The notes under the pieces: model-generated
Database searches by the model: none
Told to the model about the DNA's origin: nothing
The model's input: the letters and a program-made list of their open reading frames with translations, nothing else
Part shown: in pieces, positions 41,913 through 51,657 of the stretch
How the letters are laid out: every line of letters starts with the position of its first letter
How positions within the stretch are numbered: the stretch's first letter is position 1
Made by a program: the position numbers and the translations under genes
Source of the DNA: Bradyrhizobium lablabi
GTDB taxonomy: Bacteria > Pseudomonadota > Alphaproteobacteria > Rhizobiales > Xanthobacteraceae
DNA: 64,000 nucleotides
Assembly: GCF_018129385.1 (NCBI RefSeq)
Contig: NZ_JAFCLN010000002.1
Location: 62,001 to 126,000 of the forward strand
Direction of reading: 5' to 3'

Positions 41913-42157
41913 GCCTTGTCATCAATTTCAGCAACGAATGTTCAAAATTCCAGCAATCTGCGAAATGATTGGGATTGCGCCAGTTTTAGTTGCAGAAGCA
42001 GCGTCTGGACCCGTCGCGGGGTAAGGGAGTAGGGCCGACCAGCGCCTTGCCCGACTGTGGCCCGAATACACCGGCCGCCCAATTGATGATCGCCCGCAGG
42101 ATCGCGCAGGGAACCTGGTCTCGACTCCCGACTCTGCCGGTGATTAGGTGACAGGGA
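41913..42157. other. Gap upstream of the copper operon
   Basis: No supported gene. The pcu promoter should be here. Some bases near 42030-42130 loosely resemble parts of a cobalamin riboswitch but do not align to its core, so none is called. Confidence 0.4.
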
Positions 42158-42547
42158 ATGGATCTGGCGATGCGTCGGCGGCTCAAAAACTTTCTGCCCA
42201 TAATCCTGTTTGCGCTGGCGGTGCAGATTTTCGCACCGATCGGCGCCTGCTGGGCGGCCAGCATTGCGGCTTCCGATCCCCTTGCAGGCGCCGTGATCTG
42301 CCATGGCAACGCAGCACCAGGGTCGGCCCAAAGCGACCAGACCGGCCCGCACAGGGCCCATGACGGCTGCTGTTCGGTTTGCAGCGTTCTCCATACGGGG
42401 GTGCCGGTCGACACGCCGCAGACGGCGCTGGCCTTCACCTTCGACCGCCAGGCTGAAGCCGTCATCTGGCATGCCTTCTCGCCTGATCGGTCCGGGACCC
42501 GCTCCGGCTCCCCGGCGCAGGCGCGCGCACCGCCCTCCATCTCCTGA
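42158..42547 (+). CDS. pcuA: DUF2946 periplasmic protein (PcuA-like)
   Basis: 129 aa. A signal peptide (LPIILFALAVQIFAPIGACWA) is followed by AVICHGN and HDGCCSVCSVLH, the Cys/His pattern of DUF2946. This family is often beside TonB receptors and copper genes. It is the first gene of an operon that matches by content and order pcuABCDE, the copper-starvation-induced operon described in Bradyrhizobium diazoefficiens; the symbol is given by position. A second ATG at 42170 is a possible start. It may bind Cu(I) through the Cys-rich region. Confidence 0.75.
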   Translation: MDLAMRRRLKNFLPIILFALAVQIFAPIGACWAASIAASDPLAGAVICHGNAAPGSAQSDQTGPHRAHDGCCSVCSVLHTGVPVDTPQTALAFTFDRQAEAVIWHAFSPDRSGTRSGSPAQARAPPSIS

Positions 42548-42651
42548 CGTCACGAGCACTCCAACGATCGGTGCGGCTGGCTGCCGTGCCGATCCGTGCC
42601 AGTTCAACAGGCCGGCCATGAGCCGGCGTCAGGAAATTCCAGGAAGATTCC

Positions 42652-44874
42652 ATGGTTCGCCATCGCTCGATCCCGGGCGGTCTTGCACGCAGCGTTGTGG
42701 CGTCCGCCGCAATTCTCGCGGCTGCACCCGCGTTTGCCCAAGATAGCCCGCAAACAACGCTGCCGCCGGTTACGGTCGAGCCGCCGCGGCAACAAAGGGT
42801 GACTGCGCCCCGCGCCCCGCAGCGCTCCGCAGCTCGCACAACCCGCGCCCCGCGTGTTCGCACGACGCCCCCGGCCACCGCGCCGGTCGCGAGCGATCTC
42901 GCGCGAGGGCCTGCGCTGACCGTCCTGACGGTGCAGCAGGCCATCCGCGACATCCAGCAGACCCCGGGTGGTGTCGCGCTCGTTCCCGCCGAGGCCTACA
43001 AGAACTCGACGGTGGCCAACACCATCAAGGATATCCTCGATTATGTTCCCGGCGTTTTCGCGCAGCCCAAATGGGGCGACGACACGCGGCTGTCGATCCG
43101 CGGCTCCGGCCTGTCGCGCAATTTCCATCTGCGCGGCGTCCAACTCTACATGGACGGCATTCCGATCAACACGTCCGACGGCTACGGCGATTTCCAGGAG
43201 ATCGACCCGACCGCCTACAAATATGTCGCGGTCTACAAGGGCGCCAATGCGCTGCAATTCGGCGCCAATGCGCTGGGCGGCGCGATCAATTTCGTGACGC
43301 CGACCGGCCGCGATCCCTTTCCGAATGGCGTGTCGGCTGATCTCGGCGGTTTCGGGTTCCGTCGCTTGCAAGGAAATGTCGGCGGCGCGAATGGTCCGTG
43401 GGACGGTTTCATCACGGCGTCCACGCAGGCCGCCGAGGGCTTCCGCGACCACAGCTTTGGGCAGGCGACGCGCATCAGCGGCAATGTCGGCTATCAGTTC
43501 TCGCCGGACTTCGAGACGCGATTCTATCTCAACGCCAACGAGGTGCGCCAACGTATCCCCGGCAGCGTGACCAAGACCTCGGCGCTCACTTCGCCGGAGG
43601 CGGCGGCCCCCATCAACGTGATCAACGACTGGCAGCGCAACATCGACACCGTCCGCATCGCCAACAAGAGCACCATCCGGCTCGACAACACGATCATCGA
43701 TTTCGGCGCGTTCGGTGTCGATCGCCACCTGATGCATCCGATCTTCCAGTGGCTCGACTACCGCTTCAAGGACTATGGCGGCTTCGCCAAGGTAACCGAT
43801 GAACGGATGATCGGCGGTTTTCGCAACCGGTTCGTGGCCGGCTTCAATATCCTCAACGGCACGATCGACGCCCGGCAGTTCGCGAATATCGGTGGCTTCA
43901 AGGGCGCCCCGACATCTTCCTTGCTGCAATCGCCGGAGAATTATTCGGCTTATGCGGAAAATTCGTTCTACGTCGTCCCGAATGTCGCGCTGATCGCCGG
44001 TACGCAATATCTCTTCGCCGTGCGCGACCAGCGCGTCAATTTTTCCACCAATGGCGACGTGAATGGCCGCAGCACGTTCAGCCTCTGGAGCCCGAAGGTC
44101 GGCGCGATCTGGGATGTCGATCCGACCTGGCAGGTTTTTGGAAACATCTCGCGCAGCGCAGAGGTACCAAGCTTCGGCGAGAGCGTCGCTCCCAACTTCT
44201 TCAATCCGACCTTTCCGAACATCCCATTTTTCCTGATCAAACCGCAGATCGCGACCACCTATGAAATCGGCACGCGCGGCAGGCGGCCGGACTTCACCTG
44301 GGAATTGGCCGGCTATCGCGCCAACATCCGCGACGAATTGCAGTGCCAGTACAGCTCCTTCGGCAATTGCAATGTCACCAATCTCGATCGCACCATCCAT
44401 CAGGGCATCGAGGCCGGCGTCGGCGCTGCGGTTTTCAGAAACGTGTTCGTGGCGGCAAGCGCGCCCGACAAGATCTGGCTCAATCTCGCCTACACCTTCA
44501 ACGATTTCCGCTTCGACAATGATCGCACGTTCGGCAACAACCAGTTGCCCGGCGCACCGCGCCACTATCTGCGTGCCGAGCTGCTTTACAAGCATCCGAC
44601 CGGCTTCTATGCCGGCCCCAATCTGGAGTGGGTCCCCGAGTCCTACTACGTCGACAGCGCCAATACGCTGAAGACCGAACCTTATGCCCTGTTGGGCTTC
44701 AAGGCAGGTGTCGACAACGGCGGCACCTTTTCGTTCTACCTCGAAGCTAGGAACCTGACCAACAAGACCTACATTGCTTCAGCCAGCGTTATCGACCGGG
44801 CCAATCCGGCCTCGCCGCTGTTCGAGCCCGGCACCGGGCGTGCGATCTATGTAGGGGCGAAGGCTCGCTGGTAA
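42652..44874 (+). CDS. pcuB: TonB-dependent outer-membrane receptor (PcuB-like)
   Basis: 740 aa. A signal peptide ends near AAAPAFAQ. A Pro/Arg/Thr-rich linker of about 50 residues precedes the plug domain (TIKDILDYVPGVFAQPKWG, LSIRGSGLSRNFHLRGVQLYMDGIPIN, YVAVYKGANALQFGANALGGAINF). The beta-barrel runs to the C-terminal aromatic residue (VGAKARW). AGGAAG lies before the ATG. In the pcu operon the receptor is proposed to import a copper complex across the outer membrane; the sequence alone does not show the ligand. Confidence 0.92.
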   Translation: MVRHRSIPGGLARSVVASAAILAAAPAFAQDSPQTTLPPVTVEPPRQQRVTAPRAPQRSAARTTRAPRVRTTPPATAPVASDLARGPALTVLTVQQAIRDIQQTPGGVALVPAEAYKNSTVANTIKDILDYVPGVFAQPKWGDDTRLSIRGSGLSRNFHLRGVQLYMDGIPINTSDGYGDFQEIDPTAYKYVAVYKGANALQFGANALGGAINFVTPTGRDPFPNGVSADLGGFGFRRLQGNVGGANGPWDGFITASTQAAEGFRDHSFGQATRISGNVGYQFSPDFETRFYLNANEVRQRIPGSVTKTSALTSPEAAAPINVINDWQRNIDTVRIANKSTIRLDNTIIDFGAFGVDRHLMHPIFQWLDYRFKDYGGFAKVTDERMIGGFRNRFVAGFNILNGTIDARQFANIGGFKGAPTSSLLQSPENYSAYAENSFYVVPNVALIAGTQYLFAVRDQRVNFSTNGDVNGRSTFSLWSPKVGAIWDVDPTWQVFGNISRSAEVPSFGESVAPNFFNPTFPNIPFFLIKPQIATTYEIGTRGRRPDFTWELAGYRANIRDELQCQYSSFGNCNVTNLDRTIHQGIEAGVGAAVFRNVFVAASAPDKIWLNLAYTFNDFRFDNDRTFGNNQLPGAPRHYLRAELLYKHPTGFYAGPNLEWVPESYYVDSANTLKTEPYALLGFKAGVDNGGTFSFYLEARNLTNKTYIASASVIDRANPASPLFEPGTGRAIYVGAKARW

Positions 44875-44920
44875 CGAATTCAATCCGATACAACCAACAA
44901 GAAGTGATAAGGAGCATCTC

Positions 44921-45427
44921 ATGCCATCAATCCTACGCAGCATTGCTTGCGCCGCAGTTCTCGCCAGTCTGTTTGCCGCGTCCGCGCAAGCGCAGGAGGT
45001 CAAGGCCGGTGACCTCGTGATTTCGCAGGCCTGGAGCCGCGCCACACCGGGCGGCGCCAAGATCGGCGGCGGCTATCTGACCATCGACAACAAGGGCAAT
45101 GCGCCCGATCGTCTGGTCAGCGTTGCGGGCGACGTTGCCGGCAAGATCGAAATCCACGAGATGGCCATGAACAATGGCGTCATGACGATGCGTCCGCTCG
45201 ACAAGGGGCTGCCGATCGAGCCCGGCAAGACCGTCAAGCTCGCGCCGGGCGGTTACCACCTGATGCTGATGGACCTGAAGAATCCGCTGAAGCAAGGGGA
45301 CAAGGTGCCGCTGACGCTTGAATTCGAGAAAGCGGGCAAGGTGAATGTTGCACTCGACGTACAGGGTGTCGGCGCGCAGGCGCCTGCCGCGGGCGGCGAT
45401 CATTCCGGGCACATGATGAAGAAGTGA
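44921..45427 (+). CDS. pcuC: PCu(A)C-family periplasmic copper chaperone
   Basis: 168 aa. Signal peptide ends at SAQA-QE. The Cu(I) ligand set of the family is visible: His79, Met90, His113 and Met115, in EIHEMAMNNGVMTMRP and GGYHLMLMDLK. The C-terminus adds a second His/Met stretch, GGDHSGHMMKK, a possible Cu(II) site. PcuC delivers copper for CuA and CuB centres of cytochrome oxidases in B. diazoefficiens. AGGAG lies eight bases before the ATG. Confidence 0.95.
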   Translation: MPSILRSIACAAVLASLFAASAQAQEVKAGDLVISQAWSRATPGGAKIGGGYLTIDNKGNAPDRLVSVAGDVAGKIEIHEMAMNNGVMTMRPLDKGLPIEPGKTVKLAPGGYHLMLMDLKNPLKQGDKVPLTLEFEKAGKVNVALDVQGVGAQAPAAGGDHSGHMMKK

Positions 45428-45435
45428 GGGCGAAC

Positions 45436-45963
45436 ATGCCGCGCGCGAGCCTTCTCATCCTCGTCACCGCGCTCGCCGCTTCGCCGGCGGGCGCCCACGT
45501 CACACTGGAAAACCGCCAGGCGGCGGTTGGCAGTTTCTACAAGGCGGTCTTCGCCGTGCCGCATGGCTGCGCCGGTTCGGCCACCACCAAGATCCGTGTG
45601 CAGATTCCGGAAGGCGTCATCGGAATAAAGCCGATGCCGAAGACCGGCTGGAAGCTCGAGACGGTGAAGGGAAAATACGCCAACACTTACGAATTCCACG
45701 GCGCCAAAGTGAGCGAAGGCGTCAAGGAAGTGGCGTGGAGCGGCGGCAAGCTCGCCGACGACAATTACGATGAATTCGTGATGGCGACGTACCTCACGGA
45801 CGGCCTGAAGCCGAACAGCACGCTGTATTTCCCCGTCGTGCAGGAATGCGAGCAGGGCGTTAGCCGCTGGATCGATATCCCGGCGGAAGGCCAAGGTGGC
45901 CATTCCCATGACCCCGGCAGCAAATCGCCGGCGCCCGGCCTCAAGCTGATGCCAAAACGCTGA
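45436..45963 (+). CDS. pcuD: YcnI family copper-binding protein (DUF1775)
   Basis: 175 aa. After a signal peptide ending AGA the mature chain starts with His21 (HVTLENRQA), as in YcnI proteins where the N-terminal His binds Cu(II) in a His-brace-like site. IPEGVIGIKPMPKTGWKLET and FVMATYLTDGLKPNSTLYFPV are typical. A GTG at 45424 would add four residues; the ATG at 45436 with GAGGG upstream is preferred. Fourth gene of the pcu operon. Confidence 0.92.
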   Translation: MPRASLLILVTALAASPAGAHVTLENRQAAVGSFYKAVFAVPHGCAGSATTKIRVQIPEGVIGIKPMPKTGWKLETVKGKYANTYEFHGAKVSEGVKEVAWSGGKLADDNYDEFVMATYLTDGLKPNSTLYFPVVQECEQGVSRWIDIPAEGQGGHSHDPGSKSPAPGLKLMPKR

Positions 45964-45965
45964 CG

Positions 45966-47534
45966 ATGCGTCTTGCCGCCGTCATTGCGGCGCTGTTGTC
46001 GGTCCTTTGTTTTGCGACCGGCGCGCTCGCGCATGCGACGCTGGTTGCGACCGAGCCCGCCGACGGCAGCGTGCTGGCGCAGGCGCCAAAGATGATCCAT
46101 CTGCGCTTCAACGAAGGCGTCACGCCCGGCGCTATCAGCCTGATCGATGCCGAGGGCAAATCGCGCGACGACATCACCTCGCAGGTCTCCGGTCCGTCCG
46201 TCTTCATCGCGTTGCCCGACAATCTGCCGCGCGGCACGCAGATCGTCAGTTATCGCGTGGTGTCGCAGGATGGGCATCCCGTCGCGGGATCCCTGATGTT
46301 TTCGGTCGGCGCGGTGACGCGCGAGGCGGCAGGGCAGGCGAGTGGCGGTCCGTCACGGGTCGATATCTGGCTTGCGCGGATAGGTGTCTATCTCGGACTG
46401 TTTGTCGGCGTCGGCGGCGCGTTCTTCGCGGCCTGGATCGGACGCGGAGCGGATGGCGCAACGACCATCAGGCGCGTGCTCGGCGTTGGCCTCGTCAGCG
46501 CTGTCGTATCGCTTGGCCTGCAAGGCCTCGATTTGCAAAATCTTCCGCCGGGCGCGCTGGCAACGCTTGCGCCATGGAAGGCCGCATTCTCCACCAGTTT
46601 TGGGCCGTCGATGCTGATCGCGATCGCGGCCGTGGTGCTTGCATGGTTCGCCCGGCGTAGCCCGAGCCGGACGACCGCCCGGGTGCTCACCTCCGTGGCG
46701 ATGGCGGGTGTCGGACTTTCGCTGGCCGCGAGTGGGCATGCCGCGACGGCGTCGCCGCAATGGTTGTCGCGGCCGTTGGTATTCGTTCATGGCGTCGGCG
46801 TCGCTTACTGGATTGGTGCGCTGGTGCCGCTCGCGGCGATGGCGCGGCAACGATCGTCGGGCCTGTTGCGGGCGCTGCGCAGCTTCTCGGCTGGCGCGGT
46901 GGCAGCCGTGGGACTGGTGGCGTTGACCGGCCTCACGCTGGCGGCCATTCAGTTGCAAAGCTTTCGTGCGCTGGTCGATACCGGTTACGGGGCCATCCTC
47001 TTGGTCAAGCTGGGGCTGGTGATCGTCCTGCTCGGCTTTGCGGCCCTGAATCGTTTTGTGGTGACGCCGGCGCTCGCGGCCGATCCCGACGATACGCATC
47101 CATTGTTCGGATCAATTCTCGTTGAGCTCGTTCTCGTGATTGCAATTCTGGCCGCCGTGGCCGGCTGGCGCTTCACCCCGCCGCCGCGCGCACTGGCGGC
47201 TTCCACCCAGCCGCCGCTGGCGATCCATATCCACACCGATGCGGCGATGTTCCAGGTGCTGATCTCGCCCGGCAAGGTCGGGACCGATAATTTTGTGCTT
47301 CAGTTGATGAACGGCGACGCCAGCCCCCTCGAGGCGAAGGAAGTGACGCTGACGCTGAGCCTGCCCGAACGCGGCGTCGAGGCACTCGAGCGCAAGGCGG
47401 CCCCTGGGCGCGACGGCTACTGGCACGTCCGCGACGTGGCGCTGCCGCTTGCCGGCCGCTGGCATATACGGATCGACGCGCTGGTCACCGATTTCCAGAA
47501 GGTCACTCTGGAAGACGATTTCGACCTGCGCTGA
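45966..47534 (+). CDS. pcuE: CopC-CopD fusion protein
   Basis: 522 aa. After a signal peptide ending LA the CopC domain starts at His23 (HATLVATEPADGS); Asp102 and His104 in QDGHPVAGSL complete the Cu(II) site. From about 135 follows an eight-helix CopD membrane domain (DIWLARIGVYLGLFVGVGGAFF, VFVHGVGVAYWIGALVPLAAMA). A C-terminal soluble domain of about 110 residues (LAIHIHTDAAMFQVLI) resembles a second YcnI/CopC-like beta-sandwich. The fusion suggests direct hand-over of copper across the inner membrane. It starts two bases after pcuD. Confidence 0.93.
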   Translation: MRLAAVIAALLSVLCFATGALAHATLVATEPADGSVLAQAPKMIHLRFNEGVTPGAISLIDAEGKSRDDITSQVSGPSVFIALPDNLPRGTQIVSYRVVSQDGHPVAGSLMFSVGAVTREAAGQASGGPSRVDIWLARIGVYLGLFVGVGGAFFAAWIGRGADGATTIRRVLGVGLVSAVVSLGLQGLDLQNLPPGALATLAPWKAAFSTSFGPSMLIAIAAVVLAWFARRSPSRTTARVLTSVAMAGVGLSLAASGHAATASPQWLSRPLVFVHGVGVAYWIGALVPLAAMARQRSSGLLRALRSFSAGAVAAVGLVALTGLTLAAIQLQSFRALVDTGYGAILLVKLGLVIVLLGFAALNRFVVTPALAADPDDTHPLFGSILVELVLVIAILAAVAGWRFTPPPRALAASTQPPLAIHIHTDAAMFQVLISPGKVGTDNFVLQLMNGDASPLEAKEVTLTLSLPERGVEALERKAAPGRDGYWHVRDVALPLAGRWHIRIDALVTDFQKVTLEDDFDLR

Positions 47535-47592
47535 CGGTGCCATGGCGAGCGCACGCCATGGAGCTCCATTCCGGCCTGAAATCGCAGGAAAC

Positions 47593-47613
47593 CCGCCGTT
47601 TTGGCGGCCTTTT
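47593..47613 (+). terminator. Possible terminator of the copper operon
   Basis: A short stem, CCGCC/GGCGG with loop GTTTT, is followed by CCTTTT about 60 bases after pcuE. The stem is only 5 bp, so activity is uncertain. Confidence 0.45.
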
Positions 47614-47696
47614 CGGTCCCCTTGCCCTTGTATTTTCACACCCGATCCGGTTTCACTGCGTCTCTTCCCGTGTCCCCCTGATTCCTGAGTGTCGTC

Positions 47697-49016
47697 ATGA
47701 GATTGTCGCGGTTTTTTCTTCCGATCCTGAAAGAGAATCCGAAGGAGGCGGAGATCGTCTCGCACCGCTTGATGCTGCGCGCGGGCATGATGCGGCAGGA
47801 GGCGGCCGGCATCTATGCGTGGCTGCCATTGGGATTTCGGGTGTTGAAGAAGATCGAGCAGATCGTCCGCGAAGAGCAGGATCGCGCCGGCGCGCTCGAA
47901 TTGTTGATGCCGACGCTGCAACTCGCCGACCTCTGGCGCGAGAGCGGCCGCTATGATGCCTACGGGCCGGAAATGCTCCGCATCACCGACCGCCACAAGC
48001 GCGAATTGCTGTACGGGCCGACCAACGAGGAGATGATCACGGAAATCTTCCGTTCATACGTGAAGTCGTATCGCAACCTGCCGCTCAATCTTTACCACAT
48101 CCAGTGGAAGTTTCGCGACGAGCAGCGCCCGCGTTTCGGCGTGATGCGCGGCCGCGAATTTTTGATGAAGGATGCCTATTCCTTCGATATCGACGAAGCC
48201 GCCGCCCGGCTCTCCTACAACAAGATGTTCGTGGCTTACTTGCGCACCTTCGCGCGAATGGGATTGAAGGCGATCCCGATGCGCGCTGAGACCGGCCCGA
48301 TCGGCGGTGACCTCAGCCATGAATTCATCGTGCTCGCGGAGACCGGCGAGTCCGGCGTCTACTGCGACAGCGACGTGCTCAATCTGCCGATCCCCGGCGA
48401 CGACGTCGATTACGACGGCGATCTCACCCCGATCATCAAGCAATGGACCTCGGTCTACGCGGCGACTGAAGACGTCCACGATGCTGCGCGCTTCGAGCGA
48501 GAGGTGCCGGCGGAAAAGAAAGTGCACACCCGCGGCATCGAGGTCGGCCAGATCTTCTATTTCGGCACCAAATATTCCGACTCCATGAAGGCGCTGGTGG
48601 CAGGTCCCGACGGTGTCGACGTCCCGATCCATGGCGGCTCGTATGGCGTTGGCGTCTCGCGGCTGGTTGGCGCCATCATCGAGGCCTGCCATGACGATGT
48701 CGGCATCAAATGGCCGGAAGCGGTCGCCCCGTTCCGGGCCACCATTTTGAACCTGAAGCAGGGCGATGCCGCGGTCGATGGCGCCTGCGAAAATCTCTAC
48801 CGCGAGCTCACTGCCAAGGGCGTCGATGTGCTTTACGACGATACCGATCAACGCGCGGGCGCCAAATTCGCCGGGGCCGACCTGATTGGCATTCCCTGGC
48901 AAATCCTGGTCGGGCCAAAGGGCCTTGCCGAGGGCAAGGTCGAGGTCAAGAAGCGCAGCGACGGCTCACGTGAAAACCTGTCGCCGGCTGAGGTGGTCGC
49001 GCGGCTGGCCGGATAG
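47697..49016 (+). CDS. proS: Prolyl-tRNA synthetase, short form without editing insertion
   Basis: 439 aa. Class II motifs are present: motif 1 around [30 protein letters not shown], motif 2 [25 protein letters not shown] and motif 3 [18 protein letters not shown]. The C-terminal anticodon-binding domain follows from about 340. The roughly 180-residue INS domain that edits Ala-tRNA-Pro in E. coli is missing, as in other alphaproteobacteria, so editing must be done by a separate factor. The start codon has a weak ribosome site. Confidence 0.96.
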   Translation: MRLSRFFLPILKENPKEAEIVSHRLMLRAGMMRQEAAGIYAWLPLGFRVLKKIEQIVREEQDRAGALELLMPTLQLADLWRESGRYDAYGPEMLRITDRHKRELLYGPTNEEMITEIFRSYVKSYRNLPLNLYHIQWKFRDEQRPRFGVMRGREFLMKDAYSFDIDEAAARLSYNKMFVAYLRTFARMGLKAIPMRAETGPIGGDLSHEFIVLAETGESGVYCDSDVLNLPIPGDDVDYDGDLTPIIKQWTSVYAATEDVHDAARFEREVPAEKKVHTRGIEVGQIFYFGTKYSDSMKALVAGPDGVDVPIHGGSYGVGVSRLVGAIIEACHDDVGIKWPEAVAPFRATILNLKQGDAAVDGACENLYRELTAKGVDVLYDDTDQRAGAKFAGADLIGIPWQILVGPKGLAEGKVEVKKRSDGSRENLSPAEVVARLAG

Positions 49017-49089
49017 GGATTATCCACCGAACCGCTTCGCTTCCGGGCAATACGGCCACAATTGGCCCGAATCATGGGATTATCGAGAG

Positions 49090-50370
49090 ATGGATGACGC
49101 CATGAACGAGCCGCTCCGCACAGCACCTTTCGCGCCATTCGAGTGGCTAGTGTCCGGGCGCTATCTGCGGGCGCGCCGCAAGGAAGGATTCATTTCCGTC
49201 ATCGCCGGGTTTTCCTTCCTCGGCATCATGCTGGGCGTTGCGACGCTCATCGTTGTCATGGCCGTACTGAACGGTTTTCGGAACGAATTGCTGGACAAGA
49301 TACTCGGCCTCAACGGCCATATTCTGGTGCAGCCGCTCGAGTCGCCGCTGACCGACTGGAAGGACGTCGCCGACCGCGTCAGCCAGGTCCCGGGCGTGCG
49401 GCTTGCCGCGCCCGTGGTCGACGGCCAGGCACTGGCGTCTTCAGCATTGAAAGCCACCGGAGTGCTGGTACGCGGCATGCGCGCCGATGATATCAACAAC
49501 CTCGCGCCGATCGCCAGAAACCTCAAGGAAGGTTCGCTCGAGCGGTTCGACGAAGGGCAGGGCGTGGCGATCGGCCGGAGCCTTGCCGATCAATTGAAGC
49601 TGCATGCCGGCGACAGCATCACGCTGGTGGCGCCGCGCGGCGCCGTGACGCCGATGGGCACGACGCCCCGCATCAAGCCTTACAAGATCGCCGCCGTGTT
49701 CGAGATCGGCATGTCGGAATACGATTCGTCGCTCGTGCTCATGCCGCTGTCGGAGTCGCAGGCCTATTTCAACCGCAACAACGACGTCAGCGCGATCGAG
49801 GTGTTCACGGCCAATCCCGACCGGATCGATGCGTTTCGTGAAGCCGTGACCGAGGCTGCCGGGCGACCGGTGTTTTTGGTCGACTGGCGCCGGCGCAACT
49901 CGACATTCTTCAATGCGTTGCAGGTCCAGCGCAATGTCATGTTCCTGATCCTGACCATGATCGTGCTGGTGGCGGCGCTCAACATCGTCTCCGGCCTGAT
50001 CATGCTGGTGAAGGACAAGGGCCAGGATATCGCAATCCTGCGCACCATGGGCGCTTCGCAGGGGGCGGTCATGCGGGTGTTCCTGATTACCGGCGCTGCG
50101 ATCGGCGTCGTCGGCACGCTGACAGGGGTCGTGGTCGGTTTGGTCATCTCGCTGAACATCGAAGCGCTTGAGCGGTTTCTGTCCTGGCTGACCAACACCG
50201 ACTTGTTTCCGCGCGATCTGTATTTCCTCTCGAAGCTTCCTGCCGAAATCGCGTTCGGCGAGGTTGCCGCCGTGGTGGTCATGGCGCTGGCGCTGTCGTT
50301 CCTGGCGACGCTCTACCCGTCCTGGCGGGCCGCCCGCCTCGATCCCGTCGACGCGCTGAGGTACGGCTGA
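49090..50370 (+). CDS. lolC: Lipoprotein-releasing ABC transporter permease (LolC/E type), copy 1
   Basis: 426 aa MacB/FtsX-like permease with one N-terminal helix ([23 protein letters not shown]), a large periplasmic domain (about 60-265) and three C-terminal helices ([57 protein letters not shown]). With LolD it extracts mature lipoproteins from the inner membrane for LolA. It is 86% identical by eye to the next gene and exactly the same length. The ATG at 49090 (MDDAMNEPL) is kept because copy 2 has the same context; 49102 is an alternative. Confidence 0.9.
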   Translation: MDDAMNEPLRTAPFAPFEWLVSGRYLRARRKEGFISVIAGFSFLGIMLGVATLIVVMAVLNGFRNELLDKILGLNGHILVQPLESPLTDWKDVADRVSQVPGVRLAAPVVDGQALASSALKATGVLVRGMRADDINNLAPIARNLKEGSLERFDEGQGVAIGRSLADQLKLHAGDSITLVAPRGAVTPMGTTPRIKPYKIAAVFEIGMSEYDSSLVLMPLSESQAYFNRNNDVSAIEVFTANPDRIDAFREAVTEAAGRPVFLVDWRRRNSTFFNALQVQRNVMFLILTMIVLVAALNIVSGLIMLVKDKGQDIAILRTMGASQGAVMRVFLITGAAIGVVGTLTGVVVGLVISLNIEALERFLSWLTNTDLFPRDLYFLSKLPAEIAFGEVAAVVVMALALSFLATLYPSWRAARLDPVDALRYG

Positions 50371-51650
50371 TGGACAACGCCATGAACGAGCCACTCCGCA
50401 CAGCACCTTTCGCGCCATTCGAGTGGCTATTGTCCGGGCGCTATCTGCGGGCGCGCCGCAAGGAAGGTTTTATTTCCGTGATCGCCGGGTTTTCCTTCCT
50501 CGGCATCATGCTGGGCGTTGCGACGCTGATCATCGTGATGGCGGTGATGAACGGCTTCCGCAAGGAACTGCTGGACAAGATTCTCGGCCTCAACGGCCAC
50601 ATCCTGGTGCAGCCGCTGGAATCGCCGCTGACCGACTGGAAGGACGTCGCCGACCGTATCAGCCAGGTGCAGGGCATCCGGCTCGCCGCGCCCGTGGTCG
50701 ACGGCCAGGCGCTGGCGTCCTCGGCATTCAATGCCTCCGGTGTGCTGGTGCGCGGCATGCGCGCCGAGGACCTCAACAACCTCACGTCCATCGCCAAGAA
50801 CATCAAGCAGGGCTCGCTCGAGGGCTTTGACGAAGGGCAGGGTGTCGCGATCGGCCGCCGGCTCGCCGATCAATTGTCGCTGCATGCCGGCGACAGCATC
50901 ACGCTGGTGGCGCCGCGCGGCGCAGTGACGCCGATGGGCACGACGCCGCGCATCAAACCCTATCGCGTCGCCGCCGTGTTCGAGATCGGCATGTCTGAAT
51001 ACGACGCAGGCTTCGTGTTCATGCCGCTGCCGGAGGCGCAGGCCTATTTCAACCGCAACAATGACGTCACTGCGATCGAGGTATTCACGACCAACCCCGA
51101 TCGCATCGACACGTTTCGCAAGTCCGTGACCGAAGCCGCCGGCCGGCCGGTATTTTTGGTCGACTGGCGTCAGCGCAATTCGACCTTCTTCAATGCGCTA
51201 CAGGTCGAGCGCAACGTAATGTTCCTGATCCTGACCATGATCGTGCTGGTGGCGGCGCTGAACATCGTCTCCGGCCTGATCATGCTGGTGAAGGACAAGG
51301 GCCAGGACATTGCGATCCTGCGCACGATGGGCGCCTCGCAGGGCTCCATCATGCGGGTGTTCCTTATCACGGGTGCGGCCATTGGCGTCGTCGGCACGCT
51401 GACGGGCTTTTTCGTCGGCATGCTGATCTGCCTGAACATCGAATCGATCCGGCAGTTCCTGTCCTGGCTCACCAACACCGAACTGTTCTCGCCGGAACTG
51501 TATTTCCTGTCGCGACTGCCTGCCGAGATCGATGTAGGCGAGACCACCGCTGTCGTGGTCATGGCGCTGACGCTTTCCTTCCTGGCCACGCTCTACCCGT
51601 CATGGCGTGCCGCGCGCCTCGATCCCGTCGATGCGCTCCGGTACGAGTGA
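50370..51650 (+). CDS. lolE: Lipoprotein-releasing ABC transporter permease (LolC/E type), copy 2
   Basis: 426 aa, same architecture as copy 1, starting on the last base of its stop (TGATG). About 58 of 426 residues differ, mostly in the periplasmic domain (residues 119-224) and in the loop and helices near 340-390; the N-terminal 110 residues and the segment 280-340 are nearly unchanged. LolE is assigned by position only; the high identity indicates recent duplication, not the ancient LolC/LolE split. Together they would make a pseudo-heterodimer with LolD. Confidence 0.9.
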   Translation: MDNAMNEPLRTAPFAPFEWLLSGRYLRARRKEGFISVIAGFSFLGIMLGVATLIIVMAVMNGFRKELLDKILGLNGHILVQPLESPLTDWKDVADRISQVQGIRLAAPVVDGQALASSAFNASGVLVRGMRAEDLNNLTSIAKNIKQGSLEGFDEGQGVAIGRRLADQLSLHAGDSITLVAPRGAVTPMGTTPRIKPYRVAAVFEIGMSEYDAGFVFMPLPEAQAYFNRNNDVTAIEVFTTNPDRIDTFRKSVTEAAGRPVFLVDWRQRNSTFFNALQVERNVMFLILTMIVLVAALNIVSGLIMLVKDKGQDIAILRTMGASQGSIMRVFLITGAAIGVVGTLTGFFVGMLICLNIESIRQFLSWLTNTELFSPELYFLSRLPAEIDVGETTAVVVMALTLSFLATLYPSWRAARLDPVDALRYE

Positions 51651-51657
51651 GGGCCCG

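Noticed and set aside
41985..42157. Cobalamin riboswitch before the TonB receptor operon
   Set aside because: A few bases resemble its motifs, but the ordered core (B12 box with upstream conserved helices) could not be aligned.
41942..42619. Minus-strand frame before the copper operon (and a plus-strand frame 41714-41968)
   Set aside because: No start context or recognisable domain, and one spans the pcuA gene. The small pieces that look protein-like are too short to support.
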